DNA of 64,000 bases from Roseitalea sp. MMSF_3546 (lineage in GTDB: Bacteria; Pseudomonadota; Alphaproteobacteria; Rhizobiales; Rhizobiaceae), in contig NZ_JASHKB010000010.1 in NCBI RefSeq assembly GCF_030732865.1, positions 62,001 through 126,000 of the forward strand, read 5' to 3'. Positions 1 through 10,220 of this stretch are shown piece by piece. Position numbers and translations under genes: made by a program. Position 1 is the stretch's first letter. The number at the start of each line of letters is the position of its first letter. The notes beneath the pieces were generated by a model that saw only the letters and a program-made list of their open reading frames with translations, searched no databases and was not told the DNA's origin.

Positions 1-32
1 CCGGGCTGAGCCGTCGCGCAAGGGAGGACAGC

Positions 33-869
33 ATGGAACCGCTATTGCCGATGAGTGCCGCAAAGGTCTTCTATGACGGCATATTCGACAGCCCGCGACT
101 GGCGCATCCGGAGGGCGTGGCCGTGCATGCGGACGGCTCGGTCTGGTGCGGCACCGAAAACGGCGATCTGGTGCGCATCAAGGCGGACGCCAGCGCGATG
201 GCCGGCATTGCCAAAAATGACGGCTTCCTGCTCGGGCTTGCCTTCGACGCGGCCGGCAATTGCTATGCCTGCGACCTGCGGCATGCGGCGATCTTCCGAT
301 ACGAGGCGGCGACGGGCGCCTTCGACCGGTTCGCCGATGGCGGGATCGCGGTGCCCAACTATCCGGTGGTCGACGACGCCAATGGCTGGCTCTACGTCTC
401 CGATTCCCACGGCTGGGACGAGCCGGGCGGCGGCATCTACCGCTATGACCTTCGAACCGGCGAAGGCGGGCTGTGGTCGAGCACGCCGATGCATTTCGCC
501 AACGGCATGGCCATGGCGCCGGACGGCTCGGGCCTTTACGTGGTCGAGAGCACGGCGGCGCGGCTGTCCTTCGTGCCGATCGCCGCGGACGGTTCGGCCG
601 GCGCGCCGCGCGTCGTCACGAACGGCCTGTCGCAGGTGCCCGACGGCGTGCTGGTCATGCCCAATGGCGACCTGATGGTCTCGTGCTACGAGCCGGGCCG
701 CATCTACCGCTACAGCGAACGCAACGGGCTCGAACTGGTGATCCACGATCCCAACGCCGTCATTCTCGCCCACCCGACCAATATCGCGCTGACGGGCGAG
801 AGGTTGATCACGGCGAGCCTTGGCCGCTGGCATCTGGCCGAAGTCGACCTGTCCGCCCTGCCCGGCTGA
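33..869 (+). CDS. SMP-30/gluconolactonase/LRE family protein
   Basis: A 278-residue beta-propeller protein of the SMP-30 family, which are metal-dependent lactonases that hydrolyse sugar lactones to acids. Visible family hallmarks are Glu27 (PEGVAV), Asn157 (HFANGMAMAPDG) and Asp204 (QVPDGVLVMPNGD), which correspond to the usual metal ligands, plus repeated blade strands ending in YV/YR. I chose the ATG at 33 because AGGGAGGA lies 5-12 bases upstream; an ATG six codons later has no such site. There is no signal peptide, so it is probably cytoplasmic. A TGA at 7-9 may be the end of an upstream gene, in which case this is the last gene of an operon whose head lies outside the window. The substrate is unknown. 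A lactonase would fit the sugar-acid-like catabolic genes (enolase-superfamily dehydratase, Fe-ADH) downstream. Confidence 0.9.
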   Translation: MEPLLPMSAAKVFYDGIFDSPRLAHPEGVAVHADGSVWCGTENGDLVRIKADASAMAGIAKNDGFLLGLAFDAAGNCYACDLRHAAIFRYEAATGAFDRFADGGIAVPNYPVVDDANGWLYVSDSHGWDEPGGGIYRYDLRTGEGGLWSSTPMHFANGMAMAPDGSGLYVVESTAARLSFVPIAADGSAGAPRVVTNGLSQVPDGVLVMPNGDLMVSCYEPGRIYRYSERNGLELVIHDPNAVILAHPTNIALTGERLITASLGRWHLAEVDLSALPG

Positions 870-972
870 ACGATTTGGGGCAGCGACGAGGTCAGCCGGG
901 CCGCTTCGGTGGGATGCGGACCGGTATCGTTGCGGCCGGATCGCCGTTTACGGCGTGGCTGTTTTGGAGCAT

Positions 973-1248
973 TCACAGGGCGGCGCAGGCGGGGGTCACC
1001 GGACCTTCAAGATGCTCGGCAAAACATCCGAGTTTGCCAAAAGCCTTGCAGTTGGCAAATTCAACACAGCGTTCAATGGAATGGCCGTCCGATATGCAGG
1101 CGTCCAATGCCAGATTATAATCCACCTGACTGAAGTATTGAGTGCAGGTCGTCTGCAAAAGCAGCAAACCCAACGCGCTCCCTGACGAAAGAAGCGGCGC
1201 ACCCTCGGGCGTGAACTGGAACAGGCCTTTCGCTCGCTGTCGTCCCAT
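973..1248 (-). CDS. small cysteine-containing hypothetical protein
   Basis: A 91-residue frame that begins just after the stop of the leftward outer-membrane protein gene (stop at 1260-1262). The ATG at 1248 is preceded by a purine-rich GAGGGGGAAGG, a plausible ribosome site. The N-terminal third has a hydrophobic stretch (GSALGLLLLQTTC), so it may be exported or lipid-anchored, though the lipobox is poor. The C-terminal part has five more cysteines with an acidic/aliphatic pattern, ending AHLEGPVTPACAAL-like. I do not recognise a family. Position suggests it could be co-expressed with the barrel protein. It may also be a chance frame in GC-rich DNA; only the ribosome site and placement argue for it. 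Confidence 0.35.
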   Translation of the reverse strand: MGRQRAKGLFQFTPEGAPLLSSGSALGLLLLQTTCTQYFSQVDYNLALDACISDGHSIERCVEFANCKAFGKLGCFAEHLEGPVTPACAAL

Positions 1249-1259
1249 CGCCTTCCCCC

Positions 1260-3041
1260 TCAAAACCTGATTCGCCCGCGCAGGCTCACCGTCGTCTGCG
1301 CGCTTTCGTCGTTGAAGAGTGTGGTCGAGGCCGACACACCGATCGAAGAGCCGCCCTCAAATGACGCATAGACCCCGCCGGCGAGCGTCAGCGTGTCGCG
1401 CGCCGGATCGTCGACGGTCACGCCCGTGGTGAAGCCGGTGTTCTGCGCCGTCACGGTGAGGATCTCGCCATCATCGAGCAGTTCGCGCCCGTAGGTCAGG
1501 CTCAGATTGGGCACGATGATGCCCCAATCGCGCTCGACGGGACGGGCAAGGCGCCCGGTGACCGAGAGCCGCGCCGATCGCGCATGCTGTTCGGGAACGG
1601 CGAAGGCCGGTGCGCCGGCCGAGGTCTCGGTGTAGGCGTCGATCGTCGTCGACTGGTAGTCGAGACTGACCGAACCGCCGACGAGGAACGGGCTGTCGAG
1701 CAGCGGCACGTCCGCGCCGGCCCGCACGCTCGCGGCAAAGGTGCGCGAGGCCGTGGAGCCGGAGGCCGAGCCCAGCCCGTCGACATTGCGCATCCGGTCG
1801 ATCTCGCCGACGCCGTAGCTGACCACGCCGTTGAGATAGGCGAACTCGTTGGGCTGCCAGCCGGCATAGGCCAGGGCCGTGACGACGCCGACATCGTTGG
1901 TGCCGCCGCCCTCGTCGAAGGTGCCGTCGACACGGCCGAAATTGAACGCCGCGCCGACCGCAAGGCGGGGCCCGAACAGCCGGTCGATGCCGATGGTCGC
2001 CCCGGCGAGATGGTAGTCCTGGCCAGCCTGGCCGGCGCTCGGCTCGGACGAGCCGGCGCCATAGACCGCCGAGCCGAACACCGTCCAGCGGTCCTGGCGC
2101 GGCGGGGGCGCGGCGGCGAAATCGGCGATGGCGAGATCGGCGGCATAGACGCCGGCCGGTGCGGCCGCCCATGGCGAATCGCCCGGCCCATAGCGCAGCG
2201 TGTCGATGGCCGGCGTCGGGCTCGGGCCGGCGACGGCGCATACCGAACAGAAGTGGCCGCCATGCATGCGTTCATGAACGCTGTCATGGGCGGCGCGCGT
2301 CGCATCGCGCACCGCGTCGCGTTCAGCCGGGATCGTCATCGGCGTCACCGCGACCGGCACGCCGCCCGTGCCCAGGACGATGACGACATTGTCGTAGCCG
2401 TAGGTTGGCACGAGCAGGGCACCAGACCCGGTTCGCGTGTTGGAATGGGCAAATCCGAACTCGATTGGCCCGCCGGTCTCCGAGAAGTCGGGGTGGTTGC
2501 CATTGACGTCGGTGAAGTCCTGTGCCGTCAGACCGTTCAGCGCCTGGCCGTCGAAGGCTCGGCTGTCGATGGAGAGAAGCTGCGCGCGCGCGAAGTACAA
2601 GACCCCGTTCTGCCGCAGGCCGAAGACCGATCCGACGACACCGCCCCCGATGTCCGTGCCGCTGTCGTCCAGGTTCTGGACGATGATGGCATCTCGCGAC
2701 ACCGCAAGGGAACTGATCGCACCCTGGGCCGCAGGGTGATAGGTCTTTGCGGGCGTCGTCAGCAGGTCGAGACTGCCAATTCCGGTGTCGCGGGGCAGGA
2801 AGTGGGTCAACTCCCGATATGGACCCGGGTTGCCGGTCGTGCCCTGCACGGCGGTCACGGTCGGCGTTCCGGAATTCGAATTGATTTGCCGATAGACGAC
2901 ATTGTCCATGTCACCGGGCGCGAACTCGGTCTCGGTGATGGTGAAGGTCTGCGCCAGTCCCGCGGCGCCTGCGCCAAGACCCAGGCACCCGGACAGGACC
3001 GTGGCAACAAGCAGCCGCCGTCGTCGATGCACATGGATCAT
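1260..3041 (-). CDS. autotransporter-type outer-membrane beta-barrel protein
   Basis: A 593-residue exported protein. I chose the ATG at 3041, which gives a classical signal peptide (HRRRRLL, then a hydrophobic core ending GAAGLAQ); an upstream ATG at 3125 would add an arginine-rich leader that does not look exported. The first ~280 mature residues are a low-complexity passenger rich in Asp, Gly and Thr with a CSVC pair near residue 265. The last ~280 residues show alternating aromatic/hydrophobic strands and end in the pattern SLRGRIRF with C-terminal Phe, the signature recognised by the BAM machinery for autotransporter barrels. It is therefore expected in the outer membrane. The passenger is unassigned; it could be an adhesin-like or envelope protein. 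It is divergent from the LuxR-type gene at 3214, and the two share an 172-bp promoter region. Confidence 0.8.
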   Translation of the reverse strand: MIHVHRRRRLLVATVLSGCLGLGAGAAGLAQTFTITETEFAPGDMDNVVYRQINSNSGTPTVTAVQGTTGNPGPYRELTHFLPRDTGIGSLDLLTTPAKTYHPAAQGAISSLAVSRDAIIVQNLDDSGTDIGGGVVGSVFGLRQNGVLYFARAQLLSIDSRAFDGQALNGLTAQDFTDVNGNHPDFSETGGPIEFGFAHSNTRTGSGALLVPTYGYDNVVIVLGTGGVPVAVTPMTIPAERDAVRDATRAAHDSVHERMHGGHFCSVCAVAGPSPTPAIDTLRYGPGDSPWAAAPAGVYAADLAIADFAAAPPPRQDRWTVFGSAVYGAGSSEPSAGQAGQDYHLAGATIGIDRLFGPRLAVGAAFNFGRVDGTFDEGGGTNDVGVVTALAYAGWQPNEFAYLNGVVSYGVGEIDRMRNVDGLGSASGSTASRTFAASVRAGADVPLLDSPFLVGGSVSLDYQSTTIDAYTETSAGAPAFAVPEQHARSARLSVTGRLARPVERDWGIIVPNLSLTYGRELLDDGEILTVTAQNTGFTTGVTVDDPARDTLTLAGGVYASFEGGSSIGVSASTTLFNDESAQTTVSLRGRIRF

Positions 3042-3213
3042 CTCGCCCGCCCCGTCCGTGCCCGGCACCGCGCCCCGCTCTGCCGGTCTCGCCACCCTCG
3101 CCCGAAAGGCTATTTTCGGTGGCAATCGCCCGCAATGGTCTGATCAGAGGGAAAAATCGTAGCGGCCCGGGCAGGCATGGCACGCACGATGCGGCTCGGG
3201 CATAATCGGCGCG

Positions 3214-4086
3214 ATGGCGGGGGAAGAAGACGATATCCGTGCCGTTTACGGCGCGCTCGACCGGTGCCTGCAATATGGCGTCGACCCGTTCGGCTGGCGC
3301 ATGCAGTTGTGCATCGAACTGGCCGCCCTGTCCGACGCGCAAGTCACTTTGTGCGGCGAGGTCGCGGCCATCTGGGACGACGAGCGGGCAATGGTCCGTC
3401 ACATGGTCGACCATGGCTGGCCGAGCCCGGAGGCGCAGTCCCATTTCGTGCGCTATCAGATCGACGGTGCGAACCGGCGCGACCCGATGCGTCGCGCGCT
3501 CGACACGCTGCGTTCGGACGTCGTGGTCGCCGCCTGCAGCCAGCTGATCGAGGTGCGCACCTATCGCCAGAGCGACATCTACCGGCAGTACATGGCGCCG
3601 GCCGGGATCGGCGACATCATGACCGCGATCACCGCGATCGGCGAGGTGGCCGAGGATCGATGGAACCTTGCGACATGCATGCGTCCGGCCGACGCGGCCC
3701 CGTTCTCGGGCCGGGATCGCCAGCGGCTTGGCCTCATCGCCGCCGAGCTGCGCGGGCTGGCGGGCAATCGGCTCGCCGACGCGACCAGCCCGGTCGCAAG
3801 CCTGACCGACAGGCACAGGCAGGCGCTGGGCGCGCTGCTGGCAGGGGCGCGCGAGGCCGACGCGGCCGCAACGATCGGCGTCAGGCCGGGTACCTTTCAC
3901 GGCTATGTGCAGTCGCTCTACAGGACCTTCGGCGTTTCGAGCCGGGCCGAACTGCACAGCCGCTTCTACGGATCGGGACGCCTGTGGGACGGCGGCGCGG
4001 CGGTCAAGGATTCACGGCGCCACCGGTTGCGGCGCGCGGCCATGCCGATGACGGACACCTGGCCCGGCCGAACCACTTTTCTTTAG
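3214..4086 (+). CDS. LuxR-family C-terminal HTH transcriptional regulator
   Basis: A 290-residue protein whose residues ~195-255 match the LuxR/GerE helix-turn-helix: LTDRHRQALGALLAG, then AATIGVRPGTFHGYVQSL as the HTH core, then YRTFGVSSRAEL. The ~190-residue N-terminal part is alpha-helical and contains no recognisable autoinducer, PAS or receiver domain, so the signal is unknown. The basic tail after the HTH (RRHRLRRAAM) is unusually long. The gene is divergent from the outer-membrane barrel gene and convergent with the sulfatase gene at 4132, with only ~45 bp between stops. It might regulate the divergent barrel gene. No clear operator was found in the shared region. Confidence 0.75.
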   Translation: MAGEEDDIRAVYGALDRCLQYGVDPFGWRMQLCIELAALSDAQVTLCGEVAAIWDDERAMVRHMVDHGWPSPEAQSHFVRYQIDGANRRDPMRRALDTLRSDVVVAACSQLIEVRTYRQSDIYRQYMAPAGIGDIMTAITAIGEVAEDRWNLATCMRPADAAPFSGRDRQRLGLIAAELRGLAGNRLADATSPVASLTDRHRQALGALLAGAREADAAATIGVRPGTFHGYVQSLYRTFGVSSRAELHSRFYGSGRLWDGGAAVKDSRRHRLRRAAMPMTDTWPGRTTFL

Positions 4087-4131
4087 AGCACGGCTCCAGC
4101 AGCCGGCGGGCAGGCAAGCATCGGCCGCGTC

Positions 4132-5388
4132 TCACTCGCCGCTATAGGGCGTTTCAAGCAATGCCACGCCTTCGCCGTCGCCGATCTGGCGGGCGTAGTC
4201 GATGGCGCGGGCGCGCAGGCGCTCGATGATGTCGCCATAATCGCGATAGTGCTTGTAGCGCTCGAAGCCCGGGTCGGGCCGCGGCGTGCGGTAGATGTTC
4301 CACTCCTCCTCGGGGTCGGCGCCGAGGTTGTAGAGTTCATGGGCGCCGTTCGCCGAGGCAATCAGCTTCCAGCCGTCCTCGGTCCAGGCGCGCTGGGCGA
4401 TGGCGCTGACATGGGTGAGGTTCTGCACATAGTAGCCGGTGCGCCAGTCGGGCTCCGGTTCGCCCAGCATCAGGCGCCACAGGCTCGCGCCATGACATGG
4501 CGACAGCGCCTTCGCGCCGGCCAGTTCGGTCATGGTCGGCGCCAGGTCCTGCAGGCCCACGGGCTTACCGCACACCGCCCCGCCGGGCACCGTGGCGGGC
4601 ATGGAGGCGATCATCGGCACGCGGATCGCATCGTCGGTGCACACGAATTTGTGCTCGCCCTCGCGCCGGTACAGGAACGTCTCGCCATGGTCGGAATAGT
4701 AGACGACCAGCGTGTCGCGCCGCAGGCCCGTCTCGTCGAGCGTTGCCAGTATGCGGCCGATGTTCCAGTCGAGCGCGCCGATCGCCGCGTAATAGCCGGC
4801 AAAGGGAACGCCGCGATGGCGATAGGGGTCATAGAACCGCGCCGGCGCCATAAAGGGATCATGCGGCGGATAATAGCTCTGCACCATCACGAAGGGACGG
4901 TCGCCGGCCTCGGCCTGTTGCCTGAGAAAGGCGATGGACGCATCGGTCTGCACATCGGGCCGGTAGGTGCCGTCGATCCGGCCGTCGAGGAAGTGGCCCA
5001 GCCGCGAATTGAAGCTCTCCTCCCAGATGTCGAAGAAGGGCGGCTGCGCCTCGCCCAGATGCCATTTGCCGAAATGGGCGGTCCGATAGCCGGCATCCCT
5101 GAGCGCGTCGAACACGGTGCGTTCGATGCGGCCGCGCTCGGCGAACGCATTGTCGATGCCGTAGACATTGTCGATGATGCCGTGGGCATGCGGATAGGCG
5201 CCCGTCCACATGCTGGCGCGCGCCGGCGTGCACACCGGCCAGGGCGTATAGGCATTGGCAAAGCGCACGCCCTCGGCAGCCAGCCGGTCCAGGTGCGGCG
5301 TCTTCACGAAGGCGCTGCCCGCGCAGCCCATCGCGTCGGCGCGATGCTGATCCGACAGGATGAGCACGATGTTGGGCTGCTTGGTCAT
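4132..5388 (-). CDS. sulfatase (type I, Cys/formylglycine), cytoplasmic
   Basis: A 418-residue member of the alkaline-phosphatase-superfamily sulfatases, which hydrolyse sulfate esters using a formylglycine made from Cys. Near the N-terminus are the metal-binding LSDQHRAD and the modification motif C53-T-P-A-R57; further on is SDHGE, typical of the metal site. No signal peptide precedes NIVLILSD, so the substrate must be imported. The start at 5388 is fixed by translational coupling: its ATG overlaps the TGA of the upstream ABC ATPase gene (ATGA). It therefore belongs to the oppD-oppF-sulfatase unit controlled from the 7501-7522 operator. The formylglycine-generating enzyme needed for maturation is not in the window. 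Substrate unknown. Confidence 0.92.
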   Translation of the reverse strand: MTKQPNIVLILSDQHRADAMGCAGSAFVKTPHLDRLAAEGVRFANAYTPWPVCTPARASMWTGAYPHAHGIIDNVYGIDNAFAERGRIERTVFDALRDAGYRTAHFGKWHLGEAQPPFFDIWEESFNSRLGHFLDGRIDGTYRPDVQTDASIAFLRQQAEAGDRPFVMVQSYYPPHDPFMAPARFYDPYRHRGVPFAGYYAAIGALDWNIGRILATLDETGLRRDTLVVYYSDHGETFLYRREGEHKFVCTDDAIRVPMIASMPATVPGGAVCGKPVGLQDLAPTMTELAGAKALSPCHGASLWRLMLGEPEPDWRTGYYVQNLTHVSAIAQRAWTEDGWKLIASANGAHELYNLGADPEEEWNIYRTPRPDPGFERYKHYRDYGDIIERLRARAIDYARQIGDGEGVALLETPYSGE

Positions 5389-6417
5389 TCCGGCATCCTC
5401 TGGTCGACAACTGGCTTGTCCGCAAGCAAATGGCAGGCGGCGTAATGGCCGCCGCCCAGATCGCGGGCCGCCGGGTCCTGTTGCCGGCAGATGTCCATCA
5501 CATGCGGGCAGCGCGTGTGGAACCGGCACCCGGGCGGCGGCGCAACGGGGCTGGGCACATCGCCGGCGATGGCCGCCACGGGCCGTTCGCCGGCCCTGGC
5601 GCGGGGCACCGCCTCCAGCAGCGCCTGCGTGTAGGGATGGGCGGGCGCATCGAACAGCGTCTTCTTGGGCGCGATCTCGACGATCTGGCCCAGATACATC
5701 ACCGCGATCCGGTCGGAGACGTGCCGGACGATCGCCAGATCGTGGGAAATGAACAGATAGGTCAGCCGCCGCTTCTTCTTGATCGACTGCAACAGGTTGA
5801 CGATCTGCGCCTGCACCGAGACGTCGAGCGCCGACACCGCCTCGTCGCAGACGAGAAAGTCGGTCTCCAGAGCCAGGGCGCGCGCGATGCCGACCCGCTG
5901 GCGCTGGCCGCCCGACAATTCGTGCGGAAAGCGGCCGGCGAAATCGCGCGGCAGGCCGACCAGATCGAGCAGTTCGGCAAGCCGCGCGCGCCGCTCGGCC
6001 GGCGTTCCGACGCCATGGACATCGAGCGGCTCGAGGATGATCGAGCCGACCACCATGCGCGGGTTGAGCGAGCCGAACGGATCCTGGATGACGATCTGGA
6101 TGCGGCGGCGAAAGGCGCGCATGGCCTCGTCATCGAGCGCGCCGATGTCGCAATTGTCGATGGCGACCGTGCCATCGGTCGGCTCGATCAGCCGCAGCAC
6201 CAGCCGGCCGACGGTGGTCTTGCCGCAGCCGCTCTCGCCGACCAGCGCCAGCGTCTCGCCCTTGCCGATGGCGAAGCAGACGCCGTCGACCGCGCGCACC
6301 GTCTTCTGGCCGCCGCCGAACAGCCCGCCCCGGCCGACATGAAAATGCTTGGTCAGCCCGTGAACGCGCACGAAGGCGGGCTCCTGGGTGGTCGCCAGCG
6401 GCCGGTCGGTCAGCGTG

Positions 6418-6425
<8 letters not shown>
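5385..6425 (-). CDS. oligopeptide-type ABC transporter ATP-binding protein (OppF/DppF-like)
   Basis: A 346-residue ABC ATPase with Walker [10 protein letters not shown], signature [15 protein letters not shown], Walker [13 protein letters not shown] and switch His (FISHDL). The C-terminal extension with a Cys cluster ([16 protein letters not shown]) is the hallmark of the Opp/Dpp subfamily, where it can hold an iron-sulfur cluster or metal. The ATG at 6425 overlaps the 3' end of the partner ATPase gene by 8 bp. It should pair with the 6418-7431 product as the ATPase dimer of the importer whose SBP and permeases are encoded at 11.2-14.7 kb. Its TGA overlaps the start of the downstream sulfatase gene. 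Confidence 0.95.
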
Positions 6426-7431
<1,006 letters not shown>

Positions 7432-7500
7432 GGCGCGCTCCCGACTGTGGTGTCCCGGTGCCCGGTCCGGCCGCCGGCGGGCATTTTTGAGTTGCCCTTT

Positions 7501-7522
7501 ATCGTATACATTTATACAATCG
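7501..7522. promoter_or_regulatory. GntR-type operator, site A
   Basis: Contains GTATACATTTATAC (7504-7517). On the opposite strand this reads GTATAAATGTATAC and matches sites B (11145-11158) and C (20043-20056) at 12-13 of 14 positions. It lies between the divergent oppD and enolase-superfamily genes, 70 bp from the chosen oppD start. It is an AT-rich island in very GC-rich DNA. Binding by the FadR-type GntR protein encoded at 10204-10986 is inferred. Confidence 0.75.
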
Positions 7523-7689
7523 TGCCATCGCAAGTCAACGCTCCGGGGACCCATGGCATCTGCCGCATACACCAGAGCTTGCCGTGGGCCACGCGCGGCG
7601 ACGGCGCTTTCCAGCCGCAGCGCGCGCCCGGCCCGGCCACCCTTGCGCTCGCCCCGCGCACCGATTCTGTCCGACCACTGGAGCCTTCG

Positions 7690-8808
7690 ATGAAGATCAC
7701 CGACGTTGCCGCCCTCTACCTGCGCTTGCCGACGATAAAGGCGCGCACCGACAGCTCGCAAGACACCCTTCTTGTGCGCGTCGACACCGATGCGGGCGTG
7801 ACCGGCTGGGGCGAGGTCGATGGCTGCCCGTGGGTGGCCAAGGCGATCATCGATGCGCCCATGTCGCACACCCTCGTCACCGGCCTGCGCAACCTGCTGG
7901 TCGGCGAAGACCCCATGGACGTCGAGCGCCTGTGGACGAAGATGTACGAGGGCACGCTCTATTACGGCCGCGAGGGCGCGGTGATCCAGGCCATGGCCGG
8001 CGTCGACCTCGCGCTGTGGGACATCAAGGGCAAGGCGCTCGACCAGCCGGTCTGGCGTCTGCTTGGCGGGCGCTATCGCGACAGGCTGCGCGTTTATTCG
8101 TCCAACATGTTCCAGTTCACCGCCGAGGAGACCGCCGATCGGCTGCGCAAGGCGAAGGACGAGGGCTTCACCGCGGTCAAGTTCGGCTGGGAGCCATTCG
8201 GCCGCGACGCGGCCACCGATTGCGCCTATCTGGAGGCGCTGCGCAAGGCCGGCGGGGACGACTACGACATCATGGTCGATGTCGGCCTGATCTGGGATGC
8301 GCCGACCACGATACAGCGTGCGCGCCTGTTCGAGCCCTACGACCTGACCTGGATCGAGGAGCCCATGCATCCGGACAATCTGGCGGGCTACAAGAAGGTA
8401 TCGGACAACATCGTCCAGCGCCTTGCCGCCGGCGAGGAGGAGTGCACCCAGCGCGGCTTCGCGCGGCTGATCGAGGAAGGCGGCATCGGCCTGGCCCAGA
8501 TCGACCTGACCCGCTGCGGGCTGACCCAGGCGATGAAGATCGCCGACCACGCCGCGCAGAAGGGGGTCATGGTCGCCAATCACAACTTCACCACGGACCT
8601 GAACACCGCCGCTTCGCTCACTTTCCTGGCCGCCGTGCCCAACGCGCTCATGCTCGAATACTGCGTCGAGCCCTCGGAGATCTCGCGCAACCTCGCAAGA
8701 AAACCGTTCCGGCAGCACGATGGCTACATGGCCGTGCCCGAGGAACCGGGACTGGGTTTCGAGCCGAACTTCGAGACGATCGAGACATATCTCGTCGAGG
8801 CCTTGTGA
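7690..8808 (+). CDS. mandelate racemase/muconate lactonizing enzyme family protein (enolase superfamily)
   Basis: A 372-residue enolase-superfamily enzyme, usually an acid-sugar dehydratase or epimerase acting by proton abstraction next to a carboxylate. The capping domain occupies about the first 120 residues. The barrel shows FTAVKFGWEPFG (Lys region), IMVDVGLIW and TWIEEP (metal-binding Asp and Glu), AGEE (third metal ligand), LAQIDLTRCGLTQAMKIA and NHNFTTDLNTAAS, with His in the place of the general base. The start at 7690 has GGAG seven bases upstream. It overlaps or abuts the next gene, a sulfatase, by a GTGA junction, so the two form a rightward unit opposite oppD under operator A. Substrate cannot be read from the sequence; a desulfated sugar acid is an inference. 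Confidence 0.92.
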   Translation: MKITDVAALYLRLPTIKARTDSSQDTLLVRVDTDAGVTGWGEVDGCPWVAKAIIDAPMSHTLVTGLRNLLVGEDPMDVERLWTKMYEGTLYYGREGAVIQAMAGVDLALWDIKGKALDQPVWRLLGGRYRDRLRVYSSNMFQFTAEETADRLRKAKDEGFTAVKFGWEPFGRDAATDCAYLEALRKAGGDDYDIMVDVGLIWDAPTTIQRARLFEPYDLTWIEEPMHPDNLAGYKKVSDNIVQRLAAGEEECTQRGFARLIEEGGIGLAQIDLTRCGLTQAMKIADHAAQKGVMVANHNFTTDLNTAASLTFLAAVPNALMLEYCVEPSEISRNLARKPFRQHDGYMAVPEEPGLGFEPNFETIETYLVEAL

Positions 8809-8810
8809 GG

Positions 8811-10220
8811 GTGGCGGACGAACGGCCCGACATCGTCGTCGTCCTTACCGACCAGATGCGGCGCGACGCGCTGGGCTTTTATGGCGATCCGAACCTGCGC
8901 ACGCCGACGCTCGATGCCATGGCCCATGAAGGGATCGCCTTCGATTGCCTGTCATCGACCTTTCCCGCATGCGTGCCGTTCCGCTTTTCGCTGATGACCG
9001 GCCAGTACGCCCACACGCGCATGGTGCCGGCGCTCGGCTACCGGCTGTCGCCGGCCGAGCGAACGCTGGGCGAGGCGGTGCGCGCCTGCGGCTACCACAC
9101 CGCCTATGTCGGCAAATGGCACCTGCATTCGCTGTACGGGACCGTTGGCGGGCAGACGCTGGCCCAGGCGAACCGGACACCGATCCCGCCCGCCAGCCGC
9201 AGGGGATGGGACGATTGGCGCGGCTTCGAATTGCGCAACGATTACCGGGACACGTGGATCTTCTTCGACGAGGAGACCGAGCCGCGGCCCCTGCCCGGCT
9301 ATCAGACCGATGCGCTGTTCGACATCGCCCGCCACTGGCTGGACACGCCGCGCGATCGGCCGGGCTTCCTGCTGCTGTCGGTCGAAGCCCCGCACCCGCC
9401 CTTTTCGGCGCCGGACGAAGCCATCGAGGCGGTGCGCCGGCGCGGGCCGTTCCGGCCAGCGCCCAATGTCGACATCGACGCGATATCGGCCTTCCCGCCC
9501 GAATGGGACCAGATGCTCGCGGGCGGCAAGACCATGGCATCGGCCAGCGGCGCCGAGCGCCGGGCCATCTTCGCGGCCAACATGCAGACCTATTGCGCGA
9601 TGATCGAGGTCATCGACGCGCAAATGGCAAGACTGCTAGCCGAAGCCAGAGAGCGTTCGCGGCCGACGGTCTTTGTCTTCCTGTCCGACCATGGCGAACT
9701 GGGCGGCAGCCACGGCATGCTGGGCAAGGCCGAGCCCTTCGAGGAATCGATCGGCGTTCCGTTCATCGTTCACGCCACCGACCCGGCGCTGGTGCCGCCC
9801 GGCCGCCGCTGCGGCGTGCCGCTGTGCACCGAGGATCTGTTTCCGACGCTGGTCGGCCTGGCCGGCGGCGCCGAGCCCGATGCGCCGGGGCTCGATCTGT
9901 CGGGACTGATCGGCGGAGCGGCCCCCGAACCCGACCGTGAGGGCGTGCTGATCGAGTTCGTCGCCGAGGTTCGGCCGGCGCGGCGCTATCACGATGAAAC
10001 CTGGCGCGGCATCCGGACGCGCCAGGCCAAATATGTCGTCATCGGCAACGCCTCCGGCACCCGGCCCTGGATGCATTTCGACCTGCGCGCCGACCCCTAT
10101 GAACAGGCCAATCTGGTCGGCCGGCCGACGCGGCGCGCGGAAATGCTCGAACTGCACGAGCGGCTGACGCGGCTTGTCGCCGAGACCGGCGATGACTTTC
10201 CGATCAGGCCCGTTGCGTAG
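8811..10220 (+). CDS. sulfatase (type I, Cys/formylglycine), second paralogue
   Basis: A 469-residue sulfatase. It has VVLTDQMRRDALGFYG at the N-terminal metal site, the modification motif C54-V-P-F-R58, GKWHLH, and SDHGELGG. There is no signal peptide. No ATG is available near the conserved start. I chose GTG at 8811 (GAGG ten bases upstream); GTG at 8805, overlapping the preceding TGA, is nearly as good. It differs clearly from the other two sulfatases in the cluster, so the three probably act on different sulfate positions or substrates. Its 3' end overlaps the convergent GntR gene by 17 bp. Confidence 0.92.
   Translation: MADERPDIVVVLTDQMRRDALGFYGDPNLRTPTLDAMAHEGIAFDCLSSTFPACVPFRFSLMTGQYAHTRMVPALGYRLSPAERTLGEAVRACGYHTAYVGKWHLHSLYGTVGGQTLAQANRTPIPPASRRGWDDWRGFELRNDYRDTWIFFDEETEPRPLPGYQTDALFDIARHWLDTPRDRPGFLLLSVEAPHPPFSAPDEAIEAVRRRGPFRPAPNVDIDAISAFPPEWDQMLAGGKTMASASGAERRAIFAANMQTYCAMIEVIDAQMARLLAEARERSRPTVFVFLSDHGELGGSHGMLGKAEPFEESIGVPFIVHATDPALVPPGRRCGVPLCTEDLFPTLVGLAGGAEPDAPGLDLSGLIGGAAPEPDREGVLIEFVAEVRPARRYHDETWRGIRTRQAKYVVIGNASGTRPWMHFDLRADPYEQANLVGRPTRRAEMLELHERLTRLVAETGDDFPIRPVA

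Noticed and set aside
1584-3143. Long rightward open frame (519 codons) opposite the outer-membrane barrel gene
   Set aside because: It is the antisense shadow of a well-supported gene in GC-rich DNA, arginine/histidine-rich and without a ribosome site.
7432-8718. Upstream extension of the OppD-like frame, including an ATG near 7553
   Set aside because: It runs antisense to the enolase-superfamily gene and would make the GntR operator part of the coding sequence.
7584-8810. Upstream extension of the second sulfatase frame by 409 codons
   Set aside because: The extension is the out-of-frame shadow of the enolase-superfamily gene; sulfatase homology begins only after 8811.
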